Positions 37,261-45,860 of a stretch of 64,000 nt of DNA are shown here, one piece after another (within the stretch, counting starts at the first letter, position 1; each line of letters opens with the position of its first letter). Below the pieces are notes generated by a model. The model did not search any database and was not told the origin of the DNA. It saw only the letters and a list, made by a program, of their open reading frames with translations. Position numbers and translations under genes: made by a program. The DNA is from Devosia sp. FKR38. Its GTDB lineage: Bacteria > Pseudomonadota > Alphaproteobacteria > Rhizobiales > Devosiaceae. The stretch is from positions 385,836 through 449,835 of the forward strand of contig NZ_STGC01000002.1 in assembly GCF_005222805.1 (NCBI RefSeq). The letters are read 5' to 3'.

Positions 37261-37326
37261 ATCTATCGCCTTTAGCGGAAGTCAGGTGTGCTGCGCGCAG
37301 GGGCTGCAGGGCATGGGAAAGCGGGC

Positions 37327-38457
37327 TTAGCTGCTCAGGCCGCCGAAGAGCGTCGGCAGATCGAGCGGGCGGAAGCCATAGTGGTCGAGCCAGCGCTGGT
37401 CGCCGTCGAAGAAGGCGCGCAGGTCGGGCATGCCGTATTTGAGCATGGCGATGCGATCGATGCCCATGCCCCAGGCAAAGCCCTGGTAGACATCGGGATC
37501 GAGCCCGGCATTGGCGATGACATTGGGATGGACCATGCCGCAGCCCAGGATCTCCAGCCAGTCATTGCCTTCGCCGATCTTGACCTCGGAGCCCGAGCGA
37601 TCGCACTGCACGTCCACTTCCATGGACGGCTCGGTGAAGGGGAAGAAGCTGGGGCGGAAGCGCAGCGTGACATTGGGCACTTCAAAGAAGGCTTTGAGGA
37701 ATTCCTCGAGCACCCAGCGCAACTGGCCGATGTGACTGGACTTGTCGATGACCAGACCCTCGACCTGGTGGAACATGGGCGTGTGGGTCTGGTCACTGTC
37801 ATTGCGATAGGTGCGGCCGGGAATGACCACGCGGATCGGCGGATCCATGGCGGGGGTCATATAGGCGGCAGCCGGCTTTTCATTGGTCTTTTGCATGACG
37901 CGGACCTGCACCGGCGAGGTGTGGGTGCGCAGCACTTTTTTGACCCCATCGGCACCGGGCTTCATGAAGAAGGTGTCGTGCATCTCGCGCGCCGGATGCC
38001 CCTCGGGGAAATTGAGCGCGGTGAAGTTGAAATAGTCGGTCTCGATATCGGGCCCTTCGGCGATGGAGAACCCCATGTCCGAAAAGATCGCCGTGATTTC
38101 GTCGATGGTCTGGCTGATGGGGTGGATGCGGCCGCGGGCGGTGGGCGCGGGCTGCAGCGGCAGGGTGACATCGAGCGTCTCGGCCTTGAGGCGGGCGTCG
38201 AGGGCAGCGGCCTTGAGGGCGGTCGACTTGTCCTCGATGAGCCCGGCAATCTCGGTCTTGAGGCCATTGATGGCGGGGCCGGCGCTCTTGCGCTCATCGG
38301 GGGCCATGCTGCCCAGCGAGGCCAGCAGCGCCGAAACGCTGCCCTTCTTGCCCAGGGCGGCGACGCGGACGGTATCGAGCGCGGCCTCATCGGTGGCGGC
38401 GGCGATGGCGGCGCCCAGTTCGGCGCGCAGGGTGGCGATCTGGTTCTCGAGGGACAT
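37327..38457 (-). CDS. pheS: phenylalanyl-tRNA synthetase alpha subunit
   Basis: 376 residues. An N-terminal coiled-coil tRNA arm (residues 1-90) precedes the class II catalytic domain: motif 1 region [17 protein letters not shown], motif 2 [25 protein letters not shown], and motif 3 [14 protein letters not shown]. It charges tRNA-Phe with PheT. Length is slightly above the E. coli protein. Its transcript may begin in the gap upstream or read through from rpmI-rplT. Confidence 0.96.
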   Translation of the reverse strand: MSLENQIATLRAELGAAIAAATDEAALDTVRVAALGKKGSVSALLASLGSMAPDERKSAGPAINGLKTEIAGLIEDKSTALKAAALDARLKAETLDVTLPLQPAPTARGRIHPISQTIDEITAIFSDMGFSIAEGPDIETDYFNFTALNFPEGHPAREMHDTFFMKPGADGVKKVLRTHTSPVQVRVMQKTNEKPAAAYMTPAMDPPIRVVIPGRTYRNDSDQTHTPMFHQVEGLVIDKSSHIGQLRWVLEEFLKAFFEVPNVTLRFRPSFFPFTEPSMEVDVQCDRSGSEVKIGEGNDWLEILGCGMVHPNVIANAGLDPDVYQGFAWGMGIDRIAMLKYGMPDLRAFFDGDQRWLDHYGFRPLDLPTLFGGLSS

Positions 38458-38582
38458 CAGAAACTCTCAGTGGGCCTTATCCTGCGACCGTGGTCAGACG
38501 CGGCCGTGGCAGGATCGGGGTGACCGACCTCGTGGTTCGACAGGCGCGCCATGAGGTCTAAAGGAAATGCAGTGGCTTTAGA

Positions 38583-38628
38583 GCAAAACAAAACGCCCCG
38601 CGCCAGCCCAAAGGGCGGCGCAAGGCGC
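38583..38628 (-). terminator. terminator after rplT
   Basis: A GC-rich stem (38613-38627 with 38594-38609, three-base loop, one bulge and two G-U pairs) followed on the minus strand by TTTTGTTTTGC. It lies 29 bases after the rplT stop and about 130 bases before pheS, separating the ribosomal protein transcript from pheST at least partly. Confidence 0.85.
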
Positions 38629-38656
38629 TATTTTGACCTCAGCAGAGCTGGGAGTG

Positions 38657-39058
38657 TTAGGCGGTGACGCGGGCGTGGGTGACAGCGTCCACGCCTTCCA
38701 GATACGCCAGGGCAGCCTTGGCCTTTGCGACCAGCACGCCGAACGCTTCGGGCTGGGTGATCGCGAGATCGCTCAGCACCTTGCGGTCAACGGCAACCTC
38801 AGCCTTGCTGAGGCCGTCGATAAATCGACCATAGGTCAGCCCATGATCACGGACGGCAGCGTTGATGCGCTGGATCCACAGGGCGCGGAAGTTGCGCTTC
38901 TTGACGCGACGATCGCGGTAAGCGTACTGGCCGGCCTTTTCGACGGCCTGCTTGGCGATACGGATCGTCGACTTGCGGCGGCCATAATAGCCCTCCGCAG
39001 CCTTCAAAACCTTCTTGTGACGGGCGTGATTGGTAACGCCTCTTTTAACGCGTGACAT
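38657..39058 (-). CDS. rplT: 50S ribosomal protein L20
   Basis: A 133-residue, strongly basic protein with the L20 signatures [56 protein letters not shown] and [10 protein letters not shown]. It is an early 23S rRNA assembly protein and an autogenous regulator of its operon in other bacteria. It follows rpmI by 20 bases. infC, often first in this operon, is not adjacent. Confidence 0.98.
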   Translation of the reverse strand: MSRVKRGVTNHARHKKVLKAAEGYYGRRKSTIRIAKQAVEKAGQYAYRDRRVKKRNFRALWIQRINAAVRDHGLTYGRFIDGLSKAEVAVDRKVLSDLAITQPEAFGVLVAKAKAALAYLEGVDAVTHARVTA

Positions 39059-39078
39059 GTGTCAGCTTCCTTTCAGCG

Positions 39079-39279
39079 TTAGCGGTTGTACGGCATGTAC
39101 CACTTGACCAGACCCTCGTCGCCCTTGGACAGGATCTTGGTGCCGCGGTTGGTGCGGATGTACTTGGCGTTGTGGTTGATCAGGCGGTGGCGCTTGCCGG
39201 CGACGCCTGCCTTGACACGACCGGACGCTGTGAAACTGAAACGCTTTTTGGCGCCAGATTTCGTCTTCATCTTGGGCAT
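39079..39279 (-). CDS. rpmI: 50S ribosomal protein L35
   Basis: 66 residues: [20 protein letters not shown], then [13 protein letters not shown] and [14 protein letters not shown] near the end, all typical of L35. The start at 39279 gives exactly the family length. First gene of the transcript from the promoter at 39378-39406. Confidence 0.97.
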   Translation of the reverse strand: MPKMKTKSGAKKRFSFTASGRVKAGVAGKRHRLINHNAKYIRTNRGTKILSKGDEGLVKWYMPYNR

Positions 39280-39377
39280 TTTGCGGGTCCTTGTAAGAAA
39301 CTTGGATGGATTGGGGCCCATCGCATTCAGAGATCGCCACGGCATGCCTTTTGGCCGGGCGATCCGGAGAAGTGGGC

Positions 39378-39406
39378 TCTATAGGGGCAATCCGCCCGGC
39401 TGGCAA
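39378..39406 (-). promoter_or_regulatory. sigma-70 promoter for rpmI-rplT
   Basis: On the minus strand, TTGCCA (39406-39401) is separated by 17 bases from TATAGA (39383-39378). This is close to consensus TTGACA-N17-TATAAT. It would start RNA near 39371, leaving a leader of about 90 bases before rpmI, long enough for L20-type feedback, although I see no clear L20-binding structure. Confidence 0.75.
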
Positions 39407-39549
39407 GGGGCAGAACGGGCACCGAAGCCCCTCAGTTTGCAGGGCTCGTTCGGTTTTCTGCAACAGCGGTGAAACTTATCGCGGCCAGGCTTCGTAGTTT
39501 CCCATAGCTCGAGACCACAGCGAGCGCAAATTACACAAAGGAAGATATT

Positions 39550-39864
39550 ATGAAGCTGTTCAAGATCATCGCCCTGACCGCCACCCTGTTTGCCGGCGTT
39601 TCGGCCGTCTCTGCCAGCCCCTATAATGTGATGGGCGGCGTTGAATCCCTGGGCGCCATCCAGGAAGCCACCACGGCCACCGTGCAGAAGCTCAATGGCG
39701 GCCAGGAGCTGTCGCTGCGTGGCGACAATGACATTGCCTCGGTGCAGGCCAATATCAAGAACAACAAGTGGCTGGTCGAATCCATCGAACGCCAGGGCTT
39801 TACGGTCGACCAGATCGTGGGTGTGAGCGGCGAGCAGAACAGCCTGACGCTCTACGCACTGTAA
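39550..39864 (+). CDS. small secreted protein of unknown function
   Basis: A 104-residue protein with a clear signal peptide (MKLFKIIALTATLFAG, cleavage after VSA-S around residue 23) and a mature part of about 80 residues with no cysteine. AAAGGAAG sits 6-7 bases before the ATG. The mature sequence contains LNGGQELSLRGDNDIASVQ and ends SGEQNSLTLYAL; the beta-alpha pattern suggests a small globular periplasmic domain. I recognise no family. It is monocistronic, with a terminator directly downstream. Confidence 0.8.
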   Translation: MKLFKIIALTATLFAGVSAVSASPYNVMGGVESLGAIQEATTATVQKLNGGQELSLRGDNDIASVQANIKNNKWLVESIERQGFTVDQIVGVSGEQNSLTLYAL

Positions 39865-39898
39865 GAGCTTTCCACAGCGCCCTCCCCGTTGTGACGAT

Positions 39899-39926
39899 GG
39901 CCGGCCCTTCGGGGTCGGCCTTTTCT
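39899..39926 (+). terminator. intrinsic terminator after the secreted protein gene
   Basis: GGCCGGCCC (39899-39907) pairs with GGGTCGGCC (39912-39920) around TTCG, including one G-T pair, and is followed by TTTTCT. It lies 35 bases after the stop and abuts the stop of the convergent glycosyltransferase. Confidence 0.85.
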
Positions 39927-40758
39927 ATTGCAGGCGCGGTTCGAGATGATCCTCAAACAGCAGGCCCGGCCGGGCGGCCAGCGCGGCCGCATATTCGCCT
40001 TCCGCGACCAGCGAGATCTCGAGAAAGTCGACAAGCCCGGTGACATCGGCCTCGGGCAGGCCATAGGCACCGGCGCGCAAGCGATCGAGCAGCGTGGTCT
40101 TGGAGGCGATCATGCCGGCAGCGACATTGGCGCCATTGCTCATCGAGCTTGAGCGCTTGATATAGTCATGCAGCGGCGTGCCGAGGTGAAACGAGGCCGG
40201 CACGGCACGATAGAGCTGCAGCAGCAGTTCGAGATCGGTCATGTTGCTCATGGTCACATCATAGCGCGCATCGGTGCGCCGACGATCCCAGATGACCATG
40301 GAATCCATCGAGAGGCTGACCCATTTATGCTGGCCCGGCGTCAGGACGCGGTCAGGGCCGGTGCCGACAAAACGCAGATGGTCGAAGCTGTCGGTCATCA
40401 CATCAAGCGCACAGGTGACAATGGCGTGATCGGCGAGAGCCGAGATGGCGCGTTCGAGCTTGTTGGGCTTGAAGCGGTCGTCGGCATCGAGAATGGCGAC
40501 AAAAGGCGCGGTGATTTGCTCCAGCGCCACATTGCGGGTGCGCGAGGCGCCCAGGCCAATGCCACCGCTGGTGGTGTGGATGATGCGAGCATCGGCAATG
40601 CCGTGCTGCGCGAGAAAGCCGGCATAGTCGAAGCCATCATCGGCCACCAGCCAGAGCTGCCAATCGGTGTGGGTCTGGGCCAGCACGCTGCGCACGGTGG
40701 TGACGATCGTGGTTTCGGCCCGGAAGGCGGGGGTGACCACGGCAATGGTTGAGGACAT
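39925..40758 (-). CDS. glycosyltransferase family 2
   Basis: A 277-residue GT-A enzyme: IAVVTPAFRAETTIVTTVRSVLAQTH is the nucleotide-binding start. RTRNVALEQITAPFVAILDADDRF carries the metal-binding DADD (about residue 95). The C-terminal half is helical without membrane segments. It adds a sugar from a nucleotide donor to an unknown acceptor, probably surface polysaccharide. No polysaccharide genes are adjacent, so the pathway is open. ATG 40758 is chosen because homology starts there. Confidence 0.85.
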   Translation of the reverse strand: MSSTIAVVTPAFRAETTIVTTVRSVLAQTHTDWQLWLVADDGFDYAGFLAQHGIADARIIHTTSGGIGLGASRTRNVALEQITAPFVAILDADDRFKPNKLERAISALADHAIVTCALDVMTDSFDHLRFVGTGPDRVLTPGQHKWVSLSMDSMVIWDRRRTDARYDVTMSNMTDLELLLQLYRAVPASFHLGTPLHDYIKRSSSMSNGANVAAGMIASKTTLLDRLRAGAYGLPEADVTGLVDFLEISLVAEGEYAAALAARPGLLFEDHLEPRLQ

Positions 40759-40874
40759 GGGCAGAGCACCGGACTTGAACAGACTAAGCCCATGTCCCAT
40801 ATCTCTGGCAGACGCGCGGTGCCACACCAATCGGGCCGCGCACGATACGTTGCTTGATCTCAAGGACGGCCTGT

Positions 40875-41294
40875 ATGACGCGCATATCGGTGTTTTCCGC
40901 CCCGTTTCTCCTCGGCTTCGACAGCTTCGAGGAGCGTGTGGATCGACTCGCCAAATCCGCCGATGGCTATCCGCCCTATAATATCGAGCGCCATGTGGAG
41001 GCCGATGGAACCGAGAGGTTCCTGGTGTCCATCGCTGTTGCCGGCTTCAGCGCCCAGGAACTGGACGTGACGGCCGAGGACAACCAGATCGTGGTGCGCG
41101 GCAAGCAGAAGGATGACAGCGGACGCCAGTTCCTGCATCGCGGCATTGCCGCGCGGCAGTTCCAGCGGGCGTTTCTTCTGGCCGATGGCATGATCGTGAA
41201 GGACGCGACGCTGGGACATGGTATGCTGGTGATCGAGATCGAGCGCCCGAAGCTGGCCAAGACCGCCCGCCGTATCGAGATTCGCTCACTTTGA
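40875..41294 (+). CDS. Hsp20 / IbpA-type small heat shock protein
   Basis: 139 residues. An N-terminal arm (SAPFLLGFDSFEERVDRLAK) is typical of rhizobial IbpA-like proteins. An alpha-crystallin domain follows (YNIERHV, FLVSIAVAGFSAQELDVTAEDNQIVVRGK, HRGIAARQFQRAFLLADGM), with a C-terminal IEIRSL tail carrying the I-x-I anchor. It holds unfolded proteins for refolding. AAGGA lies before the ATG at 40875. A DUF1150 gene follows after 14 bases, the conserved pair in this order. I see no clear ROSE thermometer in the 5' region. Confidence 0.92.
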   Translation: MTRISVFSAPFLLGFDSFEERVDRLAKSADGYPPYNIERHVEADGTERFLVSIAVAGFSAQELDVTAEDNQIVVRGKQKDDSGRQFLHRGIAARQFQRAFLLADGMIVKDATLGHGMLVIEIERPKLAKTARRIEIRSL

Positions 41295-41308
41295 GGAAAG
41301 GGCCGACC

Positions 41309-41596
41309 ATGTATGAAAAAAGAAACGACCAGGCCGCTGCGGATCACGTGATCCATCCCCTGAAGTCTCTGACCCGGGCGCAGTTTGCAGCCCTGGGTGG
41401 CAATGCCGTCGCCTATACCCGCGCCGTCAGCGGCGCCGTGCTGGGCGAGATGATTGAAGACGCCACATTCGAGCCCGAGGGCGAGTATCAGTTGGTGATG
41501 TCGGCCGATGGCAAGCCGCTGCTGGTGACCGATACCGCCGAGGGCGTAACCGACTGGCTCGAAGAGAGCAGCCTGGGCCTGGCAACGCTGCATTAG
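41309..41596 (+). CDS. DUF1150 family protein
   Basis: A 95-residue protein typical of alphaproteobacteria: LKSLTRAQFAALGGNAVAYTRAVSG is the family core, followed by EYQLVMSADGKPLLVTDT. Function is unknown. Its constant place directly downstream of the small heat shock gene suggests co-regulation and a stress role, an inference only. AGGAAAGG precedes the ATG. Confidence 0.9.
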   Translation: MYEKRNDQAAADHVIHPLKSLTRAQFAALGGNAVAYTRAVSGAVLGEMIEDATFEPEGEYQLVMSADGKPLLVTDTAEGVTDWLEESSLGLATLH

Positions 41597-41620
41597 GCGC
41601 AGCGGCCGGCACCGGCCAAC

Positions 41621-41656
41621 AAAAAACCCTCCGACCGCAAGGCCGGAGGGTTTTTT
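41621..41656. terminator. bidirectional terminator between DUF1150 gene and ptsN
   Basis: AAAAAACCCTCCG-A-CC / GCAA / GG-C-CGGAGGGTTTTTT: a stem of more than 10 pairs with one mismatch, flanked by A6 on one side and T6 on the other. It can therefore end transcripts from both convergent units (DUF1150 ends at 41596, ptsN at 41672). Confidence 0.95.
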
Positions 41657-41671
41657 GTTTATCCGGCCCGA

Positions 41672-42139
41672 TCAGGCCGCGTAGTGGGTGGCGATCGGGG
41701 CGGTCAGCAGCGCATGGATGCGGGCAGAATCGTCCATGCGGCGCAGCTCGTCGACCACCGATTCGGTGCGCAGCAGGCGGGCCACTATTGAGAGGGCCTT
41801 GAGGTGATCGGCCCCGGCCCCGGTGGGGGCCAGGAGCATGACCACCAGATCGACCGGCTGATCGTCCAGCGAATCAAAATCGATCGGCTGGTCGAGCCGG
41901 GCAAACAGGGCCGTCACACCGCCCAGGCCGGCGATCTTGCCATGGGGAATGGCGATGCCATTGCCGAGACCGGTCGAGCCCAGATCCTCCCGGCTGACGA
42001 TAGCGGAAAGGATCTCGGCCTGGGGGCTGCCGGTCAATTCGGCAGCCCGCTCAGCAAGTTGTTCAAACAACTGGCGTTTCGTTTCTACGCCCGTGCAGCA
42101 AAGCACAGCACGCTCAGCCAGGATATCGGCCAATTCCAT
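41672..42139 (-). CDS. ptsN: nitrogen PTS enzyme IIA (EIIANtr)
   Basis: 155 residues. The phosphorylated His66 is in GIAIPHGKI. LGSTGLGNGIAIPH and VDLVVMLLAPTGAGADHLKAL are family blocks. EIIANtr is the output of the PtsP-NPr-EIIANtr chain, which controls potassium uptake, carbon/nitrogen balance and stress signalling. The ATG at 42139 is preferred, with AGGG 9-10 bases upstream and MELADIL matching rhizobial starts. An ATG 24 bases earlier lacks a site. Last gene of rpoN-hpf-ptsN. Confidence 0.94.
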   Translation of the reverse strand: MELADILAERAVLCCTGVETKRQLFEQLAERAAELTGSPQAEILSAIVSREDLGSTGLGNGIAIPHGKIAGLGGVTALFARLDQPIDFDSLDDQPVDLVVMLLAPTGAGADHLKALSIVARLLRTESVVDELRRMDDSARIHALLTAPIATHYAA

Positions 42140-42185
42140 ACAATTCGCCCTGAGATCAGTCATACAATTGTCGGCGCGGCAGCCT

Positions 42186-42758
42186 TCAATTGGCTCCGAG
42201 TGCTGGATCAATCCAGCCTATATTGCCGTCGGAGCGGCGGTAGACCACATTGAGCCCGCCATGTCCAGCGTGGCGGAACATCACAACCTGTCCGCCGCTG
42301 AGATCGAGCTCCATCACCGCCTCTTCAACACTGAGCTGGCGCAGGTTCTTGGTGGTTTCGGCAATCACGGCCGGCGCGTAGTCGGCATCGAGCTCGTCAA
42401 ACTGATCGCCGGAATCGAACACCGTATACTGCGCCATAACCTCGCCATCGCCATTGGCGCCGCGACGGTGCTGCTTGAGCTTGCGGTTATAGCGGCGCAG
42501 GCGCTTCTCGATATTGAGCGCCATCACTTCATAGGCCGCCGTGGCATCGCCACCCTGGGCGCTGGCCTGCAGCGTCGCGCCGGAATCGAGGTGAACCACG
42601 CAGTCGGCCCGGAAACCAATGCCATCGGGGGTGAGGGTCAAATGTCCGTCATAGCCGCCGTCGAAATACTTGCCCACGACAGCCTCGAAATGCTCTTCCG
42701 CCTTGCCGCGGAGTGCATCGCCGACGTCCATGTTCTTTCCCGAAACGCGTAAGGTCAT
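42186..42758 (-). CDS. hpf: long-form ribosome hibernation promoting factor
   Basis: 190 residues. The N-terminal S30AE domain (RVSGKNMDVGDALRGKAEEHF; residues 1-100) binds the decoding centre. The C-terminal dimerisation domain (EEAVMELDLSGGQVVMFRHA; about 135-188) pairs 70S ribosomes into 100S. GAGGAAG precedes the ATG. It lies 47 bases before ptsN and downstream of rpoN, the standard arrangement. Confidence 0.95.
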   Translation of the reverse strand: MTLRVSGKNMDVGDALRGKAEEHFEAVVGKYFDGGYDGHLTLTPDGIGFRADCVVHLDSGATLQASAQGGDATAAYEVMALNIEKRLRRYNRKLKQHRRGANGDGEVMAQYTVFDSGDQFDELDADYAPAVIAETTKNLRQLSVEEAVMELDLSGGQVVMFRHAGHGGLNVVYRRSDGNIGWIDPALGAN

Positions 42759-42842
42759 GGCTTCCTCTTTCTTTCTCGTCGTTGTGCGACGCGAGAGCTG
42801 CCGAAAGCCGGGTTGCGGACATCGGGTCTCGCGCCTGTTGCC

Positions 42843-42899
42843 TACCCACAGGATGTGGGTATGCGACAGGTGCAATGCTAGACCTGCGTCCAACGCAGG
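42843..42899. repeat. two tandem hairpins upstream of hpf
   Basis: TACCCACA-GGA-TGTGGGTA (42843-42861, eight-base perfect arms) and CCTGCG-TCCAA-CGCAGG (42883-42899). They lie 85-140 bases before the hpf start, in the 240-base gap after rpoN. Neither has a T tract in the minus direction. They may be part of the hpf leader or an operator region. Confidence 0.5.
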
Positions 42900-42998
42900 C
42901 GCAATGCGCAACTGCCCGTTCTGGTTTGTTTATCCTTTGGACTTCGCCTGAAATTGGCCTTAACTTTCGCGGGCAGTTTCGCCCGGTGGCCAAGTGAT

Positions 42999-44510
42999 TC
43001 AGGCCATGCGCTCGAGATTTTTCATCTGGCGGCGCCGGATGACCGACGAGGGGATGTTCATGGCCTCGCGGTATTTGGCCACGGTGCGCCGCGCCAGATC
43101 GATGCCCTGCTCCTGCTTGAGCATATCGGCGATGGTATCGTCGCTGAGCACATCGGTGACCACTTCGGCCGCGATAAGCTGGCGAATGCGGTGGCGCACG
43201 GCTTCGGCCGAGTGATCGACGCCACCGTCGCTGGAGGCGATGGCGGTGGTGAAGAAATATTTCATCTCAAACAGGCCGCGCGGCGTGGCGATATATTTGT
43301 TGGCTGTGACGCGGCTGACGGTGGATTCGTGCATGTCGATGGTTTCGGCCACCATGCGCAGGGTCATCGGCTTGAGATGGGCAATGCCATGGGTAAGGAA
43401 GCCATCCTGCTGGCGCACGATCTCGCTGGCGACCTTGAGAATGGTCTGGGCGCGCTGGTCGAGGGATTTGGTGAGCCAGTTGGCGGTCGAGAGGCTGTCG
43501 GACAGAAAGGCCTTTTCCGCCGGGTTGCGGGTCAATTTGGAGACGGTCGCGTAATAGACCCGGTTGATCAGCACGCGCGGCAGCACTTCGGTGTTGAGCT
43601 CGACCTGCCAGGCGCCATCATTGCCGCGGCGCACGAAGACATCGGGGACCACGGTTTCCACCGGGCCACTGTCAAAGGCCAGGCCCGGCTTGGGATCGAG
43701 CTGGCGGATCTCGGCCAGCATGTCGGTGAGATCCTCGCGGTCGCAGCCGACGGCACGCATCAGGCCCAGCATGTCGTGCTCGGCCAACAGGCCAATATTG
43801 TCGAGCAGCGCCTGCATCATGGGGTCGAGCCGGTCGCGATCGCGCAGCTGGATGGCCAGGCACTCGGGCACGGTGCGGGCAAAGACGCCAACCGGATCGC
43901 AGCCCTGCAGCACGCCGAGCACGGCCTCGATATCGGCCACTTCGGCGCCCAGCTGCTCGGCCAGGGCGGCAATATCGAGCGTCAGATAGCCGGCCTCGTT
44001 GAGACCATCGATGAGATGGCGGGCAATCAGCCGGTCGGCCGTGGTGCGCAGCAGCATATTGGCCTGCGCCTCGAGGTGCTCGCCCAGAACGGGGCGCGAG
44101 GCGACATATTGGTCGATGTCGGGGGCCTCGCCGCCCTCGCTGGCGCCATTGCGGTCGAGCCGCGTGCTGGGCACCAACTGGTCCTGCGCGCCCTGATCGG
44201 GAAAGACATTCTCGACGGCGGTGTCATAGCCATCAGCGATGGAGGTGGCATCCTGGATGCGGTCGCCGCGATCGACGGTATCCTCATAGGCGCTGATTTC
44301 GGTGGAGCGCTCGGGCGGCTGGGCCGGTTCGGCATCGCCGGGCTCGGCGCCATCCTCGCGCTCGAGCAGCGGATTGCGCAGCAGCTCGGCTTCGACGAAG
44401 TCATTGAGCTCAAGATGGCTCAGCTGCAGCAGACGGATCGACTGCATCAGCTGCGGCGTCAGCGTCAGGCTCTGGGCCTGGCGAAATTCAAGACGCGGCG
44501 AAAGAGCCAT
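42999..44510 (-). CDS. rpoN: RNA polymerase sigma-54 factor
   Basis: 503 residues. Region I is Gln/Leu rich (RQAQSLTLTPQLMQSIRLLQLSHLEL), followed by an acidic region II (about 50-110) and the core-binding domain. The HTH is in MTLRMVAETIDMHESTVSRVTANKYI, and the C-terminal RpoN box ARRTVAKYRE contacts the -24 element. It directs transcription from enhancer-dependent promoters. The start at 44510 matches family MALSPRLE. It is 139 bases downstream of lptB. Confidence 0.97.
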   Translation of the reverse strand: MALSPRLEFRQAQSLTLTPQLMQSIRLLQLSHLELNDFVEAELLRNPLLEREDGAEPGDAEPAQPPERSTEISAYEDTVDRGDRIQDATSIADGYDTAVENVFPDQGAQDQLVPSTRLDRNGASEGGEAPDIDQYVASRPVLGEHLEAQANMLLRTTADRLIARHLIDGLNEAGYLTLDIAALAEQLGAEVADIEAVLGVLQGCDPVGVFARTVPECLAIQLRDRDRLDPMMQALLDNIGLLAEHDMLGLMRAVGCDREDLTDMLAEIRQLDPKPGLAFDSGPVETVVPDVFVRRGNDGAWQVELNTEVLPRVLINRVYYATVSKLTRNPAEKAFLSDSLSTANWLTKSLDQRAQTILKVASEIVRQQDGFLTHGIAHLKPMTLRMVAETIDMHESTVSRVTANKYIATPRGLFEMKYFFTTAIASSDGGVDHSAEAVRHRIRQLIAAEVVTDVLSDDTIADMLKQEQGIDLARRTVAKYREAMNIPSSVIRRRQMKNLERMA

Positions 44511-44649
44511 ACGGCGGAGACCTTTAGCGCAAATTCCGGCTGTTTCCAGCCACTTCCCAGCGCGGACCATGCCTCAAAAAAACAGAACCAGCAAGTTTCA
44601 TGCCAGTATCATGCTGGCGCCGGCCAAAGCCGGTTGGCACCGGGCCGGA

Positions 44650-45405
44650 TCAGATCTCGAAATTCTCGCCGAGATAGACGCGGCGGGCGTCGGGGTCAGC
44701 GCTGATGGTTTCCGGGCGGCCCTGGATCATCACCTTGCCGCCGTGGATGACATAGGCGCGATCCACCAGGCCCAGCGTTTCGCGCACGGCGTGGTCGGTG
44801 ATCAGCACGCCAATGCCGCGATGGGTGAGCTGGCGCACCAGGCCCTTGACCTCGGCCACGGCGATGGGATCGACGCCGGCAAAGGGCTCGTCGAGCAGCA
44901 TGAAGGCGGGATCGGCGGCCAGGGCACGGGCGATCTCGACGCGGCGGCGTTCGCCGCCCGAGAGGGCCAGCGCGTTGGAATTGGCCAGATGCTGGATGGA
45001 GAATTCCTCGAGCAGCGAGGCGAGCCGCGCCTTGCGGGCCTTGCGGTCGGAAATGTGGTTTTCGAGCACGGCCATGATATTGCCGGTCACGGTCAGCCCG
45101 CGGAAAATCGAGGGCTCCTGCGGCAGATAGCCGATGCCGAGCTGGCCGCGCTGGAACAGCGGCAGGCGGGTGATGTCGCGGCCATCGATCTGGATACTGC
45201 CCGCGTCGGGTTTGACCAGGCCCATGATCATGGTGAAGACCGTGGTCTTGCCGGCGCCATTGGGGCCGAGCAGGCCGACGGCCTCGCCGCGGCGCAGGGC
45301 AATGGAGACGTCGCGCACCACCACGCGCTTGCCAAAGCTCTTGGCAAGGCTGTGGGCGACCAGCCAGCCCGTGCGGTCGATTCGCGGCTTGGGGTCCTGG
45401 GTCAT
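44650..45405 (-). CDS. lptB: LPS export ABC transporter ATP-binding protein
   Basis: 251 residues: Walker A GPNGAGKTT (47-55), signature LSGGERRRVEIARAL, Walker B FMLLDEPFAGVDP, H-loop ITDHAVRETL. LptB powers extraction of lipopolysaccharide by LptFG and delivery to LptC/LptA. The start overlaps the lptA stop by 4 bases. It ends well before rpoN in the usual lptA-lptB-rpoN order. Confidence 0.97.
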   Translation of the reverse strand: MTQDPKPRIDRTGWLVAHSLAKSFGKRVVVRDVSIALRRGEAVGLLGPNGAGKTTVFTMIMGLVKPDAGSIQIDGRDITRLPLFQRGQLGIGYLPQEPSIFRGLTVTGNIMAVLENHISDRKARKARLASLLEEFSIQHLANSNALALSGGERRRVEIARALAADPAFMLLDEPFAGVDPIAVAEVKGLVRQLTHRGIGVLITDHAVRETLGLVDRAYVIHGGKVMIQGRPETISADPDARRVYLGENFEI

Positions 45406-45860
45406 TGCGAGTTGAACACCCCGGTGACCCGGCCGGACTGGCCGCTGGTGAAGGTGGAGACATTGGTCTCCAGGTTCACCACCAGTTCGCTGGCGTTGAC
45501 GGTGCCGCCGGCATTGACCACCACGACATCGCCGGTGAGGCGCAGCAATTGGTCGGCCGGTGTGAAGACGGCGCGCTGGCCGGTGGCGGTCTGATCCACG
45601 GTCTGCAGCTTGACGTCGCCGGTGGCCTCAAAGGTCTTGATGTCGCTGGTGCCGCCATCGCCATAGGTGGCGACAACCTTGGGCGCCCAGACGGTGACGG
45701 TGGGATGGACCACCACGACATTGCCGGTGAAGACAGCGGTGTGATTGGCCTCGTCGAGGTCAAACAAATCGGCGGTGATATTGACCTTGCTCTGCGCCAG
45801 GGCCGGTGTCGCCAACAGGGCCAGAGCCAGGGCGAGGAATGCGAGCGGGCGAAGCATCAT
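45402..45860 (-). CDS. lptA: LPS transport periplasmic protein LptA
   Basis: 152 residues. A signal peptide (residues 1-22, cleavage after PALA-Q) precedes an OstA/LptA beta-jellyroll with repeated strands (ITADLFDLDEANHTAVFTGN; VWAPKVVATY; ATGDVKLQTVDQTATGQRA). It bridges inner and outer membrane for lipopolysaccharide. It overlaps lptC and lptB by 4 bases each, a strict operon. Confidence 0.92.
   Translation of the reverse strand: MMLRPLAFLALALALLATPALAQSKVNITADLFDLDEANHTAVFTGNVVVVHPTVTVWAPKVVATYGDGGTSDIKTFEATGDVKLQTVDQTATGQRAVFTPADQLLRLTGDVVVVNAGGTVNASELVVNLETNVSTFTSGQSGRVTGVFNSQ

Noticed and set aside
44635..44649. TGGCAC near rpoN as part of a sigma-54 promoter
   Set aside because: The -12 element TTGC at the required spacing is missing, and the orientation points away from rpoN.
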